64,000 nt of DNA from Bradyrhizobium murdochi (GTDB lineage: Bacteria > Pseudomonadota > Alphaproteobacteria > Rhizobiales > Xanthobacteraceae). Positions 35,520 through 44,591 of this stretch are shown piece by piece. The notes beneath the pieces are model-generated. The model was not told where the DNA came from, made no database searches, and saw nothing but the letters and a program-made list of their open reading frames with translations. Positions within the stretch are counted from its first letter, which is position 1. Every line of letters starts with the position of its first letter. Made by a program: the position numbers and the translations under genes. The DNA lies in NCBI RefSeq assembly GCF_000472965.1, contig NZ_AXAU01000010.1, positions 180,069 to 244,068 of the forward strand. The letters are read 5' to 3'.

Positions 35520-36485
35520 ATGCTGACGCGACGCAGTATGATGCTTGCCTCCATCGCAGCCGGAGTGATCATGAACAATAGAACCGCCTCTGCCAAAGCG
35601 GCGCAGCCGGCAACGCCGGTGAATTTCGATGTACCCGCCGGCGCCTGCGACTGCCACACCCATATCCACCCCGATCCCGAAAAATTCCCGTTCTTCTCCG
35701 GCCGCGTCTATACGCCCGAACTGGCCTCGCCCGAGGAAATGACCGCCCTGCACAGGGCGCTGCACATGGAGCGTGTGGTGATCGTCACGCCCTCGATCTA
35801 CGGCACCGACAATTCGGCCACGCTGTTCGGCATGGCGGCACGGGGGCCGACCGCGCGCGGGGTTGCGGTGATCGACGACAAGACGTCGGAGAGCGATCTC
35901 GATGTCATGGGCAAGGCCGGCATTCGCGGTGTCCGCCTCAACCTTGCAACCGGCGGCGTCAACGATCCGAGCGTCGCCCGGCCACGCTTCACAGCCGCCG
36001 TAGAGCGCATGAAAGCGCGCGGCTGGCACGTGCAGATTTACACCAACCCGGCGATGATCACCGCGATCAGGGATCTGGTGATGGCCTCGCCGGTGCCGGT
36101 CGTGTTCGATCATTTCGGCGGCGCCAAGGCAGACCTCGGCGTCGAGCAGCCGGGCTTTGCCGACCTCGTGGATCTCGTTAAATCGGGCAAGGCCTATGTG
36201 AAGATTTCCGGCGCCTATCGCGCCTCCAAACTCGCGCCCGATTACACCGACTGCATCCCGCTCGCCAAGGCGCTGATATCTGCCAATCCCGACCGCATCG
36301 TCTGGGGCACCGACTGGCCGCACCCGAACTCGGTCACGCCTGCGGACAAGAAGATTACCGACGTCACGCCGCTGTTTCAGATCGACGACGGGCGGCTGTT
36401 GAATCAGCTTCCGGTGTGGGCGCCGGATGCGGCGACCCGCAAGAAGATTTTGGTCGACAATCCGGCACAGCTTTACGGGTTCTGA
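35520..36485 (+). CDS. exported amidohydrolase-2 family (2-pyrone-4,6-dicarboxylate lactonase-like) hydrolase
   Basis: A 321-residue metal-dependent TIM-barrel hydrolase. A twin-arginine-like leader is seen (LTRRSMMLASIAAG). Metal-site motifs are DCHTHIHP near residue 42, His in VVFDHFGGAK near residue 198 and Asp in WGTDWPHP near residue 262. The overall pattern fits LigI-like lactonases that open cyclic dicarboxylates in lignin catabolism, but the exact substrate is uncertain. The ATG at 35520 gives the leader; the frame is open to 35385. Its end overlaps the MTHFR-like gene by 13 bases (convergent). Confidence 0.85.
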   Translation: MLTRRSMMLASIAAGVIMNNRTASAKAAQPATPVNFDVPAGACDCHTHIHPDPEKFPFFSGRVYTPELASPEEMTALHRALHMERVVIVTPSIYGTDNSATLFGMAARGPTARGVAVIDDKTSESDLDVMGKAGIRGVRLNLATGGVNDPSVARPRFTAAVERMKARGWHVQIYTNPAMITAIRDLVMASPVPVVFDHFGGAKADLGVEQPGFADLVDLVKSGKAYVKISGAYRASKLAPDYTDCIPLAKALISANPDRIVWGTDWPHPNSVTPADKKITDVTPLFQIDDGRLLNQLPVWAPDAATRKKILVDNPAQLYGF

Positions 36486-37381
36486 AGCCCGGCACTCGAC
36501 ATCGCGGCCCGCTGGTGTCCGAACGAATCGCGGTCGTAATTGCGCAGCCAGTCACCGGCCTTGCGCAGGCCGCCGAACGGGAACAGGTGGAATCCGGCGA
36601 TCGGCGCGGTTGCCGCCGCAGGCGCCGCTCGCAATCCCCGGACGACGTCGTCAGGTCCGGTGTCCGTCAGCAGGCGGCCGAACCGGCCGATCTGGGCCCG
36701 CAGCGCGCGCATGGAATTGCCGATGCCGCAGCGGAGCGCGAACTTTGTCAATGTCGCCGGTGTTGCCGGACCGGCCAGGCCGACGATGACAGGCAGATCG
36801 ATGCCCGCGCGATCGAGGGCGCCGATCCATTCCAGGATCGGCGTGCTCTCGAAGCAGAATTGTGTGACGACATCGACCCGGGCTCCCGTCCGCCTTCCCC
36901 AGTCGCGCCATGCCTTGAGGCCGCTCAGCGCGTCCGGCAGATCGAGATAGGGGTGCCCCTCGGGATGACCGGCCACGCTGACGGATGCAATCGCGTGCGC
37001 CTCGAGCAAGCCGCTGGCAGCGACATCGCGCGTCGATTTGAACGGGCCTCTCGCAGCGGCGAGATCGCCGGCGATCAGAAGAATGCGCGAGACATCGGCT
37101 TCGCCGCGCGCACGCGCCAGGAAATCGTTGAATGCTTCCCGCGAGGCCATTTCGCGCGCCGCGATATGGGGCACCGGATTGTAGCCGGCGCGGCGCAGCG
37201 CGGCAGCCGTCTCAATGTTGTGACGGTAATTGTCGCCGGGCAGGAACGTAATCGTGACGTCGGTGCCTCCAGCGAAATGATCGCTCAGCTCCGCGACCTG
37301 ATGCCCGCGCGAGGAAATTTCGACGGAGGCCTTCGGTAGTAGTACGGCTAATCTGGCGGATGCTTGATCGGAGACGGTCAA
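36473..37381 (-). CDS. methylenetetrahydrofolate reductase-family protein
   Basis: A 302-residue MetF-like TIM-barrel protein. Recognisable parts are PHIAAREMASREAFNDFLAR near residue 70, ILLIAGDLAAARGPF near residue 99 and VVTQFCFESTPILEWI near residue 156. It differs from housekeeping MetF and resembles paralogs linked to C1-group removal from methoxy compounds; that role is inferred. It starts at TTG 37381 with AGGAAGG upstream, 15 bases after the methyltransferase gene, so both are one operon. Confidence 0.82.
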   Translation of the reverse strand: MTVSDQASARLAVLLPKASVEISSRGHQVAELSDHFAGGTDVTITFLPGDNYRHNIETAAALRRAGYNPVPHIAAREMASREAFNDFLARARGEADVSRILLIAGDLAAARGPFKSTRDVAASGLLEAHAIASVSVAGHPEGHPYLDLPDALSGLKAWRDWGRRTGARVDVVTQFCFESTPILEWIGALDRAGIDLPVIVGLAGPATPATLTKFALRCGIGNSMRALRAQIGRFGRLLTDTGPDDVVRGLRAAPAAATAPIAGFHLFPFGGLRKAGDWLRNYDRDSFGHQRAAMSSAGLQNP

Positions 37382-37396
37382 TGGCGCCTTCCTTTA

Positions 37397-38860
37397 TCAT
37401 GCCGGCGCGCGGCGGCGCGAGATCACATAGGTTTCGTCGTTGAACCAGAGGCCGCCATGTTTCTTCAGCACGCGGCCGGTGGCTTCGAGATAGCGGCCAT
37501 CGCGAACCACTTCCGACAACCTGTTGTCCTCGATCTGTGCCACATAGATCGCGGCGTTCCAGGCCGCGAACAGCGTCGAGGTGCCAATCGGGCCGCTGAC
37601 CTCGTCCGGAAGCGTGTGCATGTGATAGCGGAAGATCGAGCGTGCATCCGAGGACGCATTGAAATTGTAGTGGCGCGCGGCCGCGCCAAGCTCGTGTTTG
37701 ACCTGGCGCAGGATCGCGTAGCGGTCGGTCTTGAAGGGATCGTCGTCAGGCCAAATCTGGTCGATGATCTCGATGCCGGGATCCTTGCCATGCGAATGGA
37801 TGCCGATCAGCCGCCCACCCGGGCGCAGCGCCTTGACCAGCGGTGTCACCACTTTCGAAGCCTTGAACTCGACGCTCGCCCGCGCCCGATAGGGCTGCGA
37901 GGCGATGACCAGATCGTAATCGGCCATCACGCGGCCGGGCCGCGGCATGATCGGATCGAGCAGGAAGGAATGATCCTCACGCCGCAGCGTCAGGATCACC
38001 GGGCGCTGATAGACCGGATTGCCCGTGGTCGGGCTGATGCCGGCGCGCCAGTTCTCGGCGAGAAAGCTTTCGAGCTCGCCAATCTGCTCGGCGAAACCGT
38101 GTGCGGTGTTGCCTGATAGCGTGACGTCTTTCCAGATCAGGCCCTGCGCTGACGTGACCGAACGCGGCGTCAGCCACGGCGCCTCGGCGTAATAGAGGTT
38201 GGTCACGACCAGCACGGTGGCGGGATGCTCGAACAGGCGGTCCGCCATTTTCTCCAGCATCAGGCGGACATCTTCGTAAGAGATCTCCTTCGCCACGACA
38301 TAGAGCGGCATGGTGGGAAATCGCGCATGCACCGCCCGCATCACCCGCGACAGCACGGTGCCGTCGCCGACGCCGGCATCGAAGATACGAAGCGCCGGCG
38401 GCGCCGGCTGCAGATTGCCGAGCTCGAGCGAAATGCGGTTGCCGACCTCGGTCTTCTCGCTGCAGGTCGAGACGAACAGCAGGTATTTTTGGCGGTTGTC
38501 GAAGAACCGGAAGCCCGGCGGCGCGACCGCATTGGCGGCGGCCGTGTCGTTCAGCGGTTTGGCCGAAAGCGAATTGGCCGGCGCGCCGTCCGATTCCGGC
38601 CGGTGCTCGGCGAGATAGGCGCGGACCTTGTCGAGCGTGCCGGTCGTGATCCGGGCGCCGTCGCGCAAGCGCGACACCAGCTTGCCGTCATTGACCACCA
38701 GCCGCCCGAAGGTCGATTCGGCGGTGCGCGTCTGGCGGCAATAGTCGCGGATTTCTCCGAGGATCTGCTCCGCTGTGGGCGCCGATTTCGCCGACGGCGC
38801 GTGGCCGTTTTGTTGCCCTGCGGATCCTTGGCTAGATCCTTGGCTTTCCTCGATCCGCAT
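37397..38860 (-). CDS. putative class I SAM-dependent methyltransferase with an N-terminal HTH-like segment
   Basis: A 487-residue protein. Residues 25-90 (EIRDYCRQTRTAESTFGRLV, then NDGKLVSRLRDGARITTGTL) resemble the short HTH-like units of many Rhizobiales proteins. From about 130 the sequence has a SAM-binding motif I (IFDAGVGDGTVLSRVM near residue 160) and LVKALRPGGRLIGIHSHGKD near residue 345, as in class I methyltransferases. The substrate is unknown. Its operon with the MTHFR-like gene suggests a methyl-transfer function. The fusion is unusual. Confidence 0.65.
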   Translation of the reverse strand: MRIEESQGSSQGSAGQQNGHAPSAKSAPTAEQILGEIRDYCRQTRTAESTFGRLVVNDGKLVSRLRDGARITTGTLDKVRAYLAEHRPESDGAPANSLSAKPLNDTAAANAVAPPGFRFFDNRQKYLLFVSTCSEKTEVGNRISLELGNLQPAPPALRIFDAGVGDGTVLSRVMRAVHARFPTMPLYVVAKEISYEDVRLMLEKMADRLFEHPATVLVVTNLYYAEAPWLTPRSVTSAQGLIWKDVTLSGNTAHGFAEQIGELESFLAENWRAGISPTTGNPVYQRPVILTLRREDHSFLLDPIMPRPGRVMADYDLVIASQPYRARASVEFKASKVVTPLVKALRPGGRLIGIHSHGKDPGIEIIDQIWPDDDPFKTDRYAILRQVKHELGAAARHYNFNASSDARSIFRYHMHTLPDEVSGPIGTSTLFAAWNAAIYVAQIEDNRLSEVVRDGRYLEATGRVLKKHGGLWFNDETYVISRRRAPA

Positions 38861-39084
38861 GGCTTGCTCCTGCGGTTGTCCCTTCTGATATCAAGGAACG
38901 GCGGCCGGATCGCGTCAACCACAAACCGAGTGGGCAGGAAACATGGGCGTGTGCCCACACCAAAAACGAGAATCGCCGTAGCGGACGCGATCAAAGTTTG
39001 GAGAGGCAGCCCTGAGCGCGGGACCTCCTATTCGCGTACCGGCCATTGCGGCGGGTGGCTGCCGAGTGGCATCGCCGGGCGAGC

Positions 39085-40422
39085 CTAGAAGGCTGGCGTT
39101 CTCGACAACAGTGCGGAGTGCGTCACGTACCGCAGTGGCCCGAAGCCGGAGCCCACCTCCTCGATGAACGGCTTCACCACCTCCCCCTTCAAATCCTCGA
39201 TCGCAAGACCGTCGGCGACCCGGCCGAGATTCCACAGCCAGCCTCCTGTCTGCGCCAGCGAGACCTGGACCTGCCAACTGCCGCCCTCGTGCGCCTGGCG
39301 CGCCTTGGCCATCATGGCGCCAAACGCCATGAAGTAACCGGTGGCGTGGTCAAGCATCTGCGCCGGCAATTCCTTCGGTCCATCGAGACCTGCGGCCTGC
39401 CCCTCGGCATGGTTGAACCCGGTCGCCGTCTGCACCAGCGAGTCGAAGCCGCGACGTTCCGCCCATTGCCCGGCATGACCGTAGGCCGACAACGAGACGC
39501 AAATGATACCGGGACTGATGCGCGCAGCATCCTCCGGCGAGAAGCCGAGGGCGGCGAGTGCGCTAGGTCGATAGCCCTGCGAAAAGATATCCGCCTGCGC
39601 CAGCAGATCGCGTAGCACGCCACGCCCGTGTTCGCTCTTGAGTTCGACAAAGCTCGTCAGCTTGCCCCTGCCGGTGTCGATGACGAGCCAGGGGATCGCC
39701 GGCAAATCTGGCCCCGAAATCAGCAGCACGTCGGCGCCATGCGCGGCGAGCGTTCGCCCCGCAACGGGACCAGCGATGACACGCGACAGATCAAGCACAC
39801 GGATACCTGCGAGCGGCCGCCCGCCCTTGGGCCACGGCTTTGGCGGAGCCTCGCCAATCTTCGTGATCGAGATCAGCGGCAATCTGGCGAGCGCCTCGGC
39901 CTGTGGTGTCGCCAACCATTCGTCATGCGAGCGCATGAAGGCAACGACGCCACCACTCGTATAGGCCGCGGTCTCGAACGCCTCGCCGTCCCATTGCAAC
40001 AGCGCGGCCTGCACCGCGTCACGCTCCGGCTTGCAGTTCAGCACTCTGCAGACGGCGTCGCGGTGATGGGGAAAATTGGTGTGCAGGCGCACGAAGCCGT
40101 CGCGGATCTTGTAGATACCGGCGATGGCGTCCCAGGCCGGCGGCGGCGGCTTGCCGTCGACGCGCAGATAACGTTCGCTCCGGCATTCGACCACGGCATG
40201 GCGCATATCCACCGCGACGTCCTGCGCCTCGCCGCTGCGCATCTTCCAGATCTCGACGGCTGCAAGCCCGGTTGCCGCGACGCTGACCTGCGCCGCGGCG
40301 GCGACGCGAAACGACGACGGCAATTGCGGTTCGTCGCCGGTCAACATGAGCGCGCCAAGCGCGGACGGATCGCCGCCAATGGAGGTCCAGATATCGGAGA
40401 GGATTTCTCTGGGGCTTTGCAT
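39085..40422 (-). CDS. CaiB/BaiF-type CoA transferase with reversed domain order
   Basis: A 445-residue protein. The nucleotide-fold part that normally starts family III CoA transferases (RPLAGIRVLDLSRVIAGPVA, then GRTLAAHGADVLLISGPDLP) begins only near residue 205. The first 200 residues look like the usual C-terminal half (VDMRHAVVECRSERYLRVDG, then GFVRLHTNFPHHRDAVCRVL). This suggests a circular permutation or a fused, rearranged copy. The donor/acceptor acids are unknown. No partner gene is adjacent. Confidence 0.8.
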   Translation of the reverse strand: MQSPREILSDIWTSIGGDPSALGALMLTGDEPQLPSSFRVAAAAQVSVAATGLAAVEIWKMRSGEAQDVAVDMRHAVVECRSERYLRVDGKPPPPAWDAIAGIYKIRDGFVRLHTNFPHHRDAVCRVLNCKPERDAVQAALLQWDGEAFETAAYTSGGVVAFMRSHDEWLATPQAEALARLPLISITKIGEAPPKPWPKGGRPLAGIRVLDLSRVIAGPVAGRTLAAHGADVLLISGPDLPAIPWLVIDTGRGKLTSFVELKSEHGRGVLRDLLAQADIFSQGYRPSALAALGFSPEDAARISPGIICVSLSAYGHAGQWAERRGFDSLVQTATGFNHAEGQAAGLDGPKELPAQMLDHATGYFMAFGAMMAKARQAHEGGSWQVQVSLAQTGGWLWNLGRVADGLAIEDLKGEVVKPFIEEVGSGFGPLRYVTHSALLSRTPAF

Positions 40423-40478
40423 CGGCGTGTCTCTTCCCTAGTTTTCTCAAGCTCTGCCCGACCACCAGAGGAGTTGCA

Positions 40479-40766
40479 ATGGCTGCCATCGATCCCCTGA
40501 CGGCGGGAGCCGTTCTGCTTGCGACCGCCGCAACGGATGCGGTCTACGTTATGTTCACCTCGGCGGTGGTGGCGCGCAAGCGTGTGCCGGCGGCAACCTG
40601 GAGCAGCGTCTGGTATCTGCTCTCATCGTTCGCGGTCATCAGCTACACCGAGAACTGGGTTTACGTCGCCTTCGCCGCACTCGGTTCGTGGCTCGGTGCC
40701 TACGCGACGATCACCTTCCTGCACCGTCCGCCCGGCGGCCCGCCGGTGGGCGCGGCGCCGGAGTAG
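40479..40766 (+). CDS. small membrane protein
   Basis: A 95-residue hydrophobic protein with three membrane helices (LTAGAVLLATAATDAVYVMF; WSSVWYLLSSFAVISYTENW; VYVAFAALGSWLGAYATITF) and a short proline-rich tail. GAGGAG lies just before the ATG at 40479. It resembles small DUF2179/YjcF-like membrane proteins only loosely. It is divergent from the CoA transferase gene; function unknown. Confidence 0.7.
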   Translation: MAAIDPLTAGAVLLATAATDAVYVMFTSAVVARKRVPAATWSSVWYLLSSFAVISYTENWVYVAFAALGSWLGAYATITFLHRPPGGPPVGAAPE

Positions 40767-40898
40767 TGCGCACATCCGGCTACGAGTTCATCGAGAACGC
40801 TCCCGAATGACGGAAAGGAAGAGGCTTTCTCGGTTTGAGCTTTCGCCGTAACCGCCGTCGCCGCTACAATGCTGCGGAATCAACTAAGGAAAAACAAA

Positions 40899-41669
40899 AT
40901 GGACTTGGGTTTGAAAGGCAGAAACGCCGTTGTGCTCGGCGGCACGCGCGGCATCGGACGGGCAATTGCCGAAACGCTGGCGGGCGAAGGCTCGGGCGTC
41001 GCCGTCTGCGCCCGCAATGCGGATCAGGTCGCGGCCACCGTTGCCGAGCTGAAAGGACTTGGCGTGCGCGCGACCGGCGCGCCGGTTGACGTCACCGACG
41101 CGGCCGCGCTGAAATCATGGCTGTCGGATGCGGCCGCCGAGCTGGGCAGCATCGACATGCTGTTTTCCAATGCCGGCGCCATGGCGCAAGGCGGCGATCC
41201 TGCCTCATGGGAGCAGAATTTCCGGCTCGACGTGCTCGGCGCCGTCAACGCATTCGAGGCTGCGCGGCCGTTGCTCGAAGCGGGCGCGCAGAAGACCGGC
41301 GACGCGGCCTTCATCATCATATCGTCGATCTCGGCGGCGCAGGCGGATAGCGCCAGCTCCTACGGCCCGATCAAGGCGGCGCTGATCCACATGGCCAAGG
41401 GACTGGCGCGGCAATACGCGGACAAGAAAATCCGCGTCAACGTGGTGTCGCCGGGCACGGTCTATTTCAAGGGCGGCATCTGGAACATGGTCGAGCAGAA
41501 TATGCCGAAGCGCTACCAGGATGCGCTGGCGCGTAACCCGACCGGCCGCATGGCGACGCCGCAGGAAATCGCCAATGCAGCCGTGTTCCTGGCGAGCCCC
41601 GCCTCCTCGTTCACCACCGGCTCGAACCTCGTCGTCGACGGCGCGATCTCGAACCGCGTGAATTTTTGA
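40899..41669 (+). CDS. short-chain dehydrogenase/reductase (SDR)
   Basis: A 256-residue NAD(P)-dependent Rossmann enzyme. The cofactor motif is GGTRGIGRAIAETLAGEG near residue 14, with NAG in SNAGAMAQGG near residue 88. The catalytic Ser is in IIISSISAAQ near residue 144 and the YxxxK motif in SSYGPIKAALIH near residue 157. The tail SNLVVDGAISNRVNF is the usual end. The ATG at 40899 is preferred, because AAGGA lies about 8 bases upstream. The substrate cannot be told. Confidence 0.92.
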   Translation: MDLGLKGRNAVVLGGTRGIGRAIAETLAGEGSGVAVCARNADQVAATVAELKGLGVRATGAPVDVTDAAALKSWLSDAAAELGSIDMLFSNAGAMAQGGDPASWEQNFRLDVLGAVNAFEAARPLLEAGAQKTGDAAFIIISSISAAQADSASSYGPIKAALIHMAKGLARQYADKKIRVNVVSPGTVYFKGGIWNMVEQNMPKRYQDALARNPTGRMATPQEIANAAVFLASPASSFTTGSNLVVDGAISNRVNF

Positions 41670-41678
41670 CGACGGGTT

Positions 41679-41752
41679 GTAGGGTGGGCAAAGGCGCCCT
41701 TGCGTCGTGCCCACCATTCCAGCGTCCGGTGCAAGTGATGGTGGGCACATTG
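41679..41752. repeat. palindromic intergenic repeat, copy 3 (right arm missing)
   Basis: Begins GTAGGGTGGGCAAAGGCGCC ten bases after the SDR stop and includes the inner GCCCACCATT and GATGGTGGGCAC pair, but lacks the closing TTGCCCACCCTAC arm seen in the other copies. It is therefore a decayed or truncated copy. Confidence 0.8.
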
Positions 41753-41916
41753 CGGAGGCCTTAACATCTCGACGGAACTGGCAAGGTTGTGAGAGCTCGG
41801 CTTACAACTCGAAAACCAAACCGGTCAATTTGAATCGATAAGCTAACTGAACTTTACGAACTTACCCTCATTGTGACGCCTGCTTCGATGACCCCAGCCA
41901 CTGGGTCCAATGACGG

Positions 41917-42198
41917 ATGGCCACGATGATTGTCGACGAGCAAAGGACAAAGGTGCAGCGCGAACCGCGACGCGAGCTCCGCAAGCGGCCGACATGGATG
42001 ACGACCGACAACGGGACAACGAGGATTGAATGCTTTGTCCTGGACGTCTCACCGGGCGGCGCCAAGATTGTGACCGATGTCGCGTTCGACGTCAGGGACA
42101 GCTTTCAACTGGCGCTGGTGCCCGACCATACGACGCGCCAGTCATGCGAAGTGGTCTGGCGTCGCGGCAAGACCTACGGCGTGAAATTCCTGTCTTGA
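41917..42198 (+). CDS. PilZ domain protein
   Basis: A 93-residue single-domain PilZ protein. The cyclic di-GMP contact residues are present: the basic pair in RRELRKRPTW near residue 20 and the DxSxxG motif as LDVSPGGAKIV near residue 43. The end EVVWRRGKTYGVKFLS is typical. It likely responds to cyclic di-GMP made, for example, by the diguanylate cyclase at 20712. ATG 41926 is an alternative start. Confidence 0.88.
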   Translation: MATMIVDEQRTKVQREPRRELRKRPTWMTTDNGTTRIECFVLDVSPGGAKIVTDVAFDVRDSFQLALVPDHTTRQSCEVVWRRGKTYGVKFLS

Positions 42199-42519
42199 GG
42201 AGCGGCGTCTCCGCCGCAGGGGCTTCATGGTTCTCCCGGCAATGCGAAGCATCGTCCGGAGACGGCGCTTGGCGTCTCCTCACCATGAGGGGAGATTCCG
42301 CAACCGCGCGTTAAATCTGCCCATCAGATACCGGCATAGAACCTCATCCTGATGAGGAGCGGGCATCTTTGCCGCGTCTCGAAGGATGCAGGCCCGCCTC
42401 ATGGCCATCCTCCCCGCCGGAGTGCCCATCCCGCCCCGCCCTACTCTCGTCGCCATTGGCTTCGATATGTGACTGTATTATTACATTCACATGTCAGTTC
42501 GATTACGGCGGAGCGGCGA
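42199..42519. other. intergenic region with repeat remnants
   Basis: About 320 bases between the PilZ gene and the next membrane protein. Much of it (42242-42400) consists of small palindromes (see separate entry). The last 60 bases are AT-rich (TGTGACTGTATTATTACATT near 42467) and may hold the promoter of the gene at 42520. Confidence 0.45.
42242..42400. repeat. cluster of short palindromes (dispersed repeat remnants)
   Basis: ATGC-gaa-GCAT (42242-42252), GGAGACG/CGTCTCC (42258-42279), CCTCAT-cctg-ATGAGG (42342-42357) and GCGGGC/GCCCGC (42359-42397) in a row. The GCGTCTCGAAGGATG stretch is familiar from Bradyrhizobium intergenic repeats. No coding function expected. Confidence 0.6.
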
Positions 42520-43437
42520 ATGAGCTTGGAATGGCAGGCGCGGTCAGGTTCCCTGGCCTGGTCGAATCCCGTGTCCTGGTGGTGGGGCCTGCTGACGCTG
42601 GTGAGCGGCGTCAATATCGCCATCTGGTTCGCGCTGTATCGCGAGCTTCCCGTCCAGCCGACCGGCGCTGCCGGCGGCTCGTCCGGCATCGGGATGATGC
42701 TGCTGTTCTGCGCGGCCTATGTGTTCGGCTGCGCCTTCAGGTCGATTCTACCGCGCGCCGATGTGCAGCGGATCTGCCTGGTCGACACCTGGCTGTCGAG
42801 CGTCATGGTTGGACGTTCGGTGGCGACCGTGGCCGAGATCTGCTTCGTGGTGCAATGGGCGATTATCCTGCACCACCTCGGCACCATGACCGGCGCGGAA
42901 ACGACCGTAAATGTCGCGTGGGTGATCGTGCCGCTGATCCTGATCGCGGAATGCCTTTCATGGTATGCGGTGCTGACCAGGAATTATCTCGGCAACGCCA
43001 TCGAAAACTCGCTTTGGGCGGTCGCCTTCTTCGCCGTCGGCGTCGGCCTTTGCCGCCTGCTTCCGGAATTCAATGGTGCGGTTCGCATAGGCCTCGTCGT
43101 CGCCATCGCGGGCATCGTGGGCTTCCTGGCGTTTCTGATGACGATCGACGTCCCGATGTACCTGAAGCGCTGGCGGACCGGAGACGCCGATGGCGACAAG
43201 CGCCTGACGCCGCGCGAGGGCTTGCGCGACGTCAGCACGCGCTGGGTCGTGACGCACGACCTTGCCGAGTGGAAAGACGAGATTGCCTGGATGTCGCTTT
43301 ATTTCAGCCTGGCCGTCTGGTCCAGCCTTGCGCTGTGCGTCTTCTATTCGCTCGAACATCATTTGCCGCAGTACCGGACCGAGGCTGCGATCACGAGCGC
43401 CGCGCCGAGCACGACCGTCGTCGGCAGCACCCGGTGA
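42520..43437 (+). CDS. multi-pass membrane protein of unknown function
   Basis: A 305-residue protein with about seven membrane helices (WWWGLLTLVSGVNIAIWFAL; MMLLFCAAYVFGCAFRSI; EICFVVQWAIILHHLG; VAWVIVPLILIAECLSWYAV; LWAVAFFAVGVGLCRLL; IGLVVAIAGIVGFLAFLM; MSLYFSLAVWSSLALCVFYS). A polar loop (RWRTGDADGDKRLTPREGLR) near residue 220 has a D-x-D-x-D-K calcium-loop-like run. I do not recognise the family. The ATG at 42520 is chosen for homogenous composition; the upstream frame crosses repeat remnants. Confidence 0.72.
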   Translation: MSLEWQARSGSLAWSNPVSWWWGLLTLVSGVNIAIWFALYRELPVQPTGAAGGSSGIGMMLLFCAAYVFGCAFRSILPRADVQRICLVDTWLSSVMVGRSVATVAEICFVVQWAIILHHLGTMTGAETTVNVAWVIVPLILIAECLSWYAVLTRNYLGNAIENSLWAVAFFAVGVGLCRLLPEFNGAVRIGLVVAIAGIVGFLAFLMTIDVPMYLKRWRTGDADGDKRLTPREGLRDVSTRWVVTHDLAEWKDEIAWMSLYFSLAVWSSLALCVFYSLEHHLPQYRTEAAITSAAPSTTVVGSTR

Positions 43438-43529
43438 CACAACAGCCGCCGCGCTGAAACCTGCGCCGCTTTGCGGCGTTACACGCCTGCGTCGCGGGTT
43501 GCGCGACTTCTATTTCAGAAGGGCGTGTT

Positions 43530-43961
43530 TTGGACTGGACTCAGATAGGCATCCATTTTCTGACGCTGGCCGCCTCGTTCGCGCTGGCCGTACCGATCGG
43601 ATGGAATCGCGAGAAGCGGGCGCGCAGCGCAGGCCTGCGAACCTTCCCGCTGGTGGCGCTGGCAAGCTGCGGTTTCGTGCAAGCCAGCGAACAGTTGATG
43701 GTGAATTCTCCCGATGGCATGTCGAAGGTGATCGAAGGGGTGATCACCGGCATCGGCTTCATCGGCGGCGGCGCGATCCTCAAGCAGGGCACGACCGTGC
43801 AGGGCACGGCGACGGCGGCAAGCCTGTGGGCCACCGGCGCGATCGGGATTTCCGTCGGCCTCGGCAGCTACCATGTTGCGGTGACGATCGCGGTGTTCAC
43901 GTTCCTAACGCTGACGCTACTGACGCTGGTCAAGGACGAACACGATCCGAAGATGGATTGA
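43530..43961 (+). CDS. MgtC/SapB family membrane protein
   Basis: A 143-residue protein with about four membrane helices and the MgtC signature: VPIGWNREKRARSAGLRTFP near residue 21 and GVITGIGFIGGGAILKQGTT near residue 71. MgtC proteins are linked to growth in low magnesium and to control of ATP synthase in intracellular bacteria. It starts at TTG 43530 with AGAAGGG six bases upstream. The short form lacks the C-terminal soluble domain of Salmonella MgtC. Confidence 0.92.
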   Translation: MDWTQIGIHFLTLAASFALAVPIGWNREKRARSAGLRTFPLVALASCGFVQASEQLMVNSPDGMSKVIEGVITGIGFIGGGAILKQGTTVQGTATAASLWATGAIGISVGLGSYHVAVTIAVFTFLTLTLLTLVKDEHDPKMD

Positions 43962-44343
43962 AGGTCCGGACGATGGGCTGCGGCAGCCAACGTACCGGGA
44001 ATAGCAGTCACGACGTCGTGAAGGTGTTTCGTCGCCCGCGGCCGTATTAAATATTCTGCCCTTCTGGCGAAGCCATTTTCCCGGCCGACGAAGAAATCCG
44101 GAAACAATCTGCTGGTAGCGTGACGAATGATCAACCGGGCGTTCGATCATGTGGAACCTGATCAACATACTGTACCGGGAATATTGCCTGGCTCGGTTAA
44201 GGGACATGCGCAGGGTTCATCTCTCGCACTAAACACCAGTAGCGCGAGCAATCTGTCGCAGCCAGCATCTGCGGTTCGGCTAGCGACGCGCGGTGAACCG
44301 ACATCAAAGAATCCAGTCGGAACCAGGATCGAGGGAGGAGGAT
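43962..44343. other. intergenic region
   Basis: About 380 bases after mgtC. No gene, repeat or clear promoter seen apart from the strong ribosome site GGAGGAG at its right end. Confidence 0.4.
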
Positions 44344-44559
44344 ATGCAGCCATCGACCGACGATCTGCTGATACGCCAAATCGGTGCTCTGATATCGGCG
44401 ACTGCTAATGCGGTGTCCAGCAACAGAGAACACGCCCCATTCGTGGAGGCAAGGATCTACGAAAAGCTTGCTGCACATTGCGCCGAAAAGCAGAGACTTG
44501 CAGCAGCATTTGCGAAAAACGGAGCCGCGGCGACACGAAGGGGATTGATCTACTGGTAG
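44344..44559 (+). CDS. small hypothetical protein
   Basis: A 71-residue helical, charged protein (QPSTDDLLIRQIGALISATA; REHAPFVEARIYEKLAAHCA). I do not recognise it. The main support is the near-perfect ribosome site GGAGGAG five to nine bases before the ATG. It is convergent with the AraC regulator gene, 32 bases away. Confidence 0.55.
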   Translation: MQPSTDDLLIRQIGALISATANAVSSNREHAPFVEARIYEKLAAHCAEKQRLAAAFAKNGAAATRRGLIYW

Positions 44560-44591
44560 AGACGGACTGGCGGATCGGCGAGCTCGTCCCC

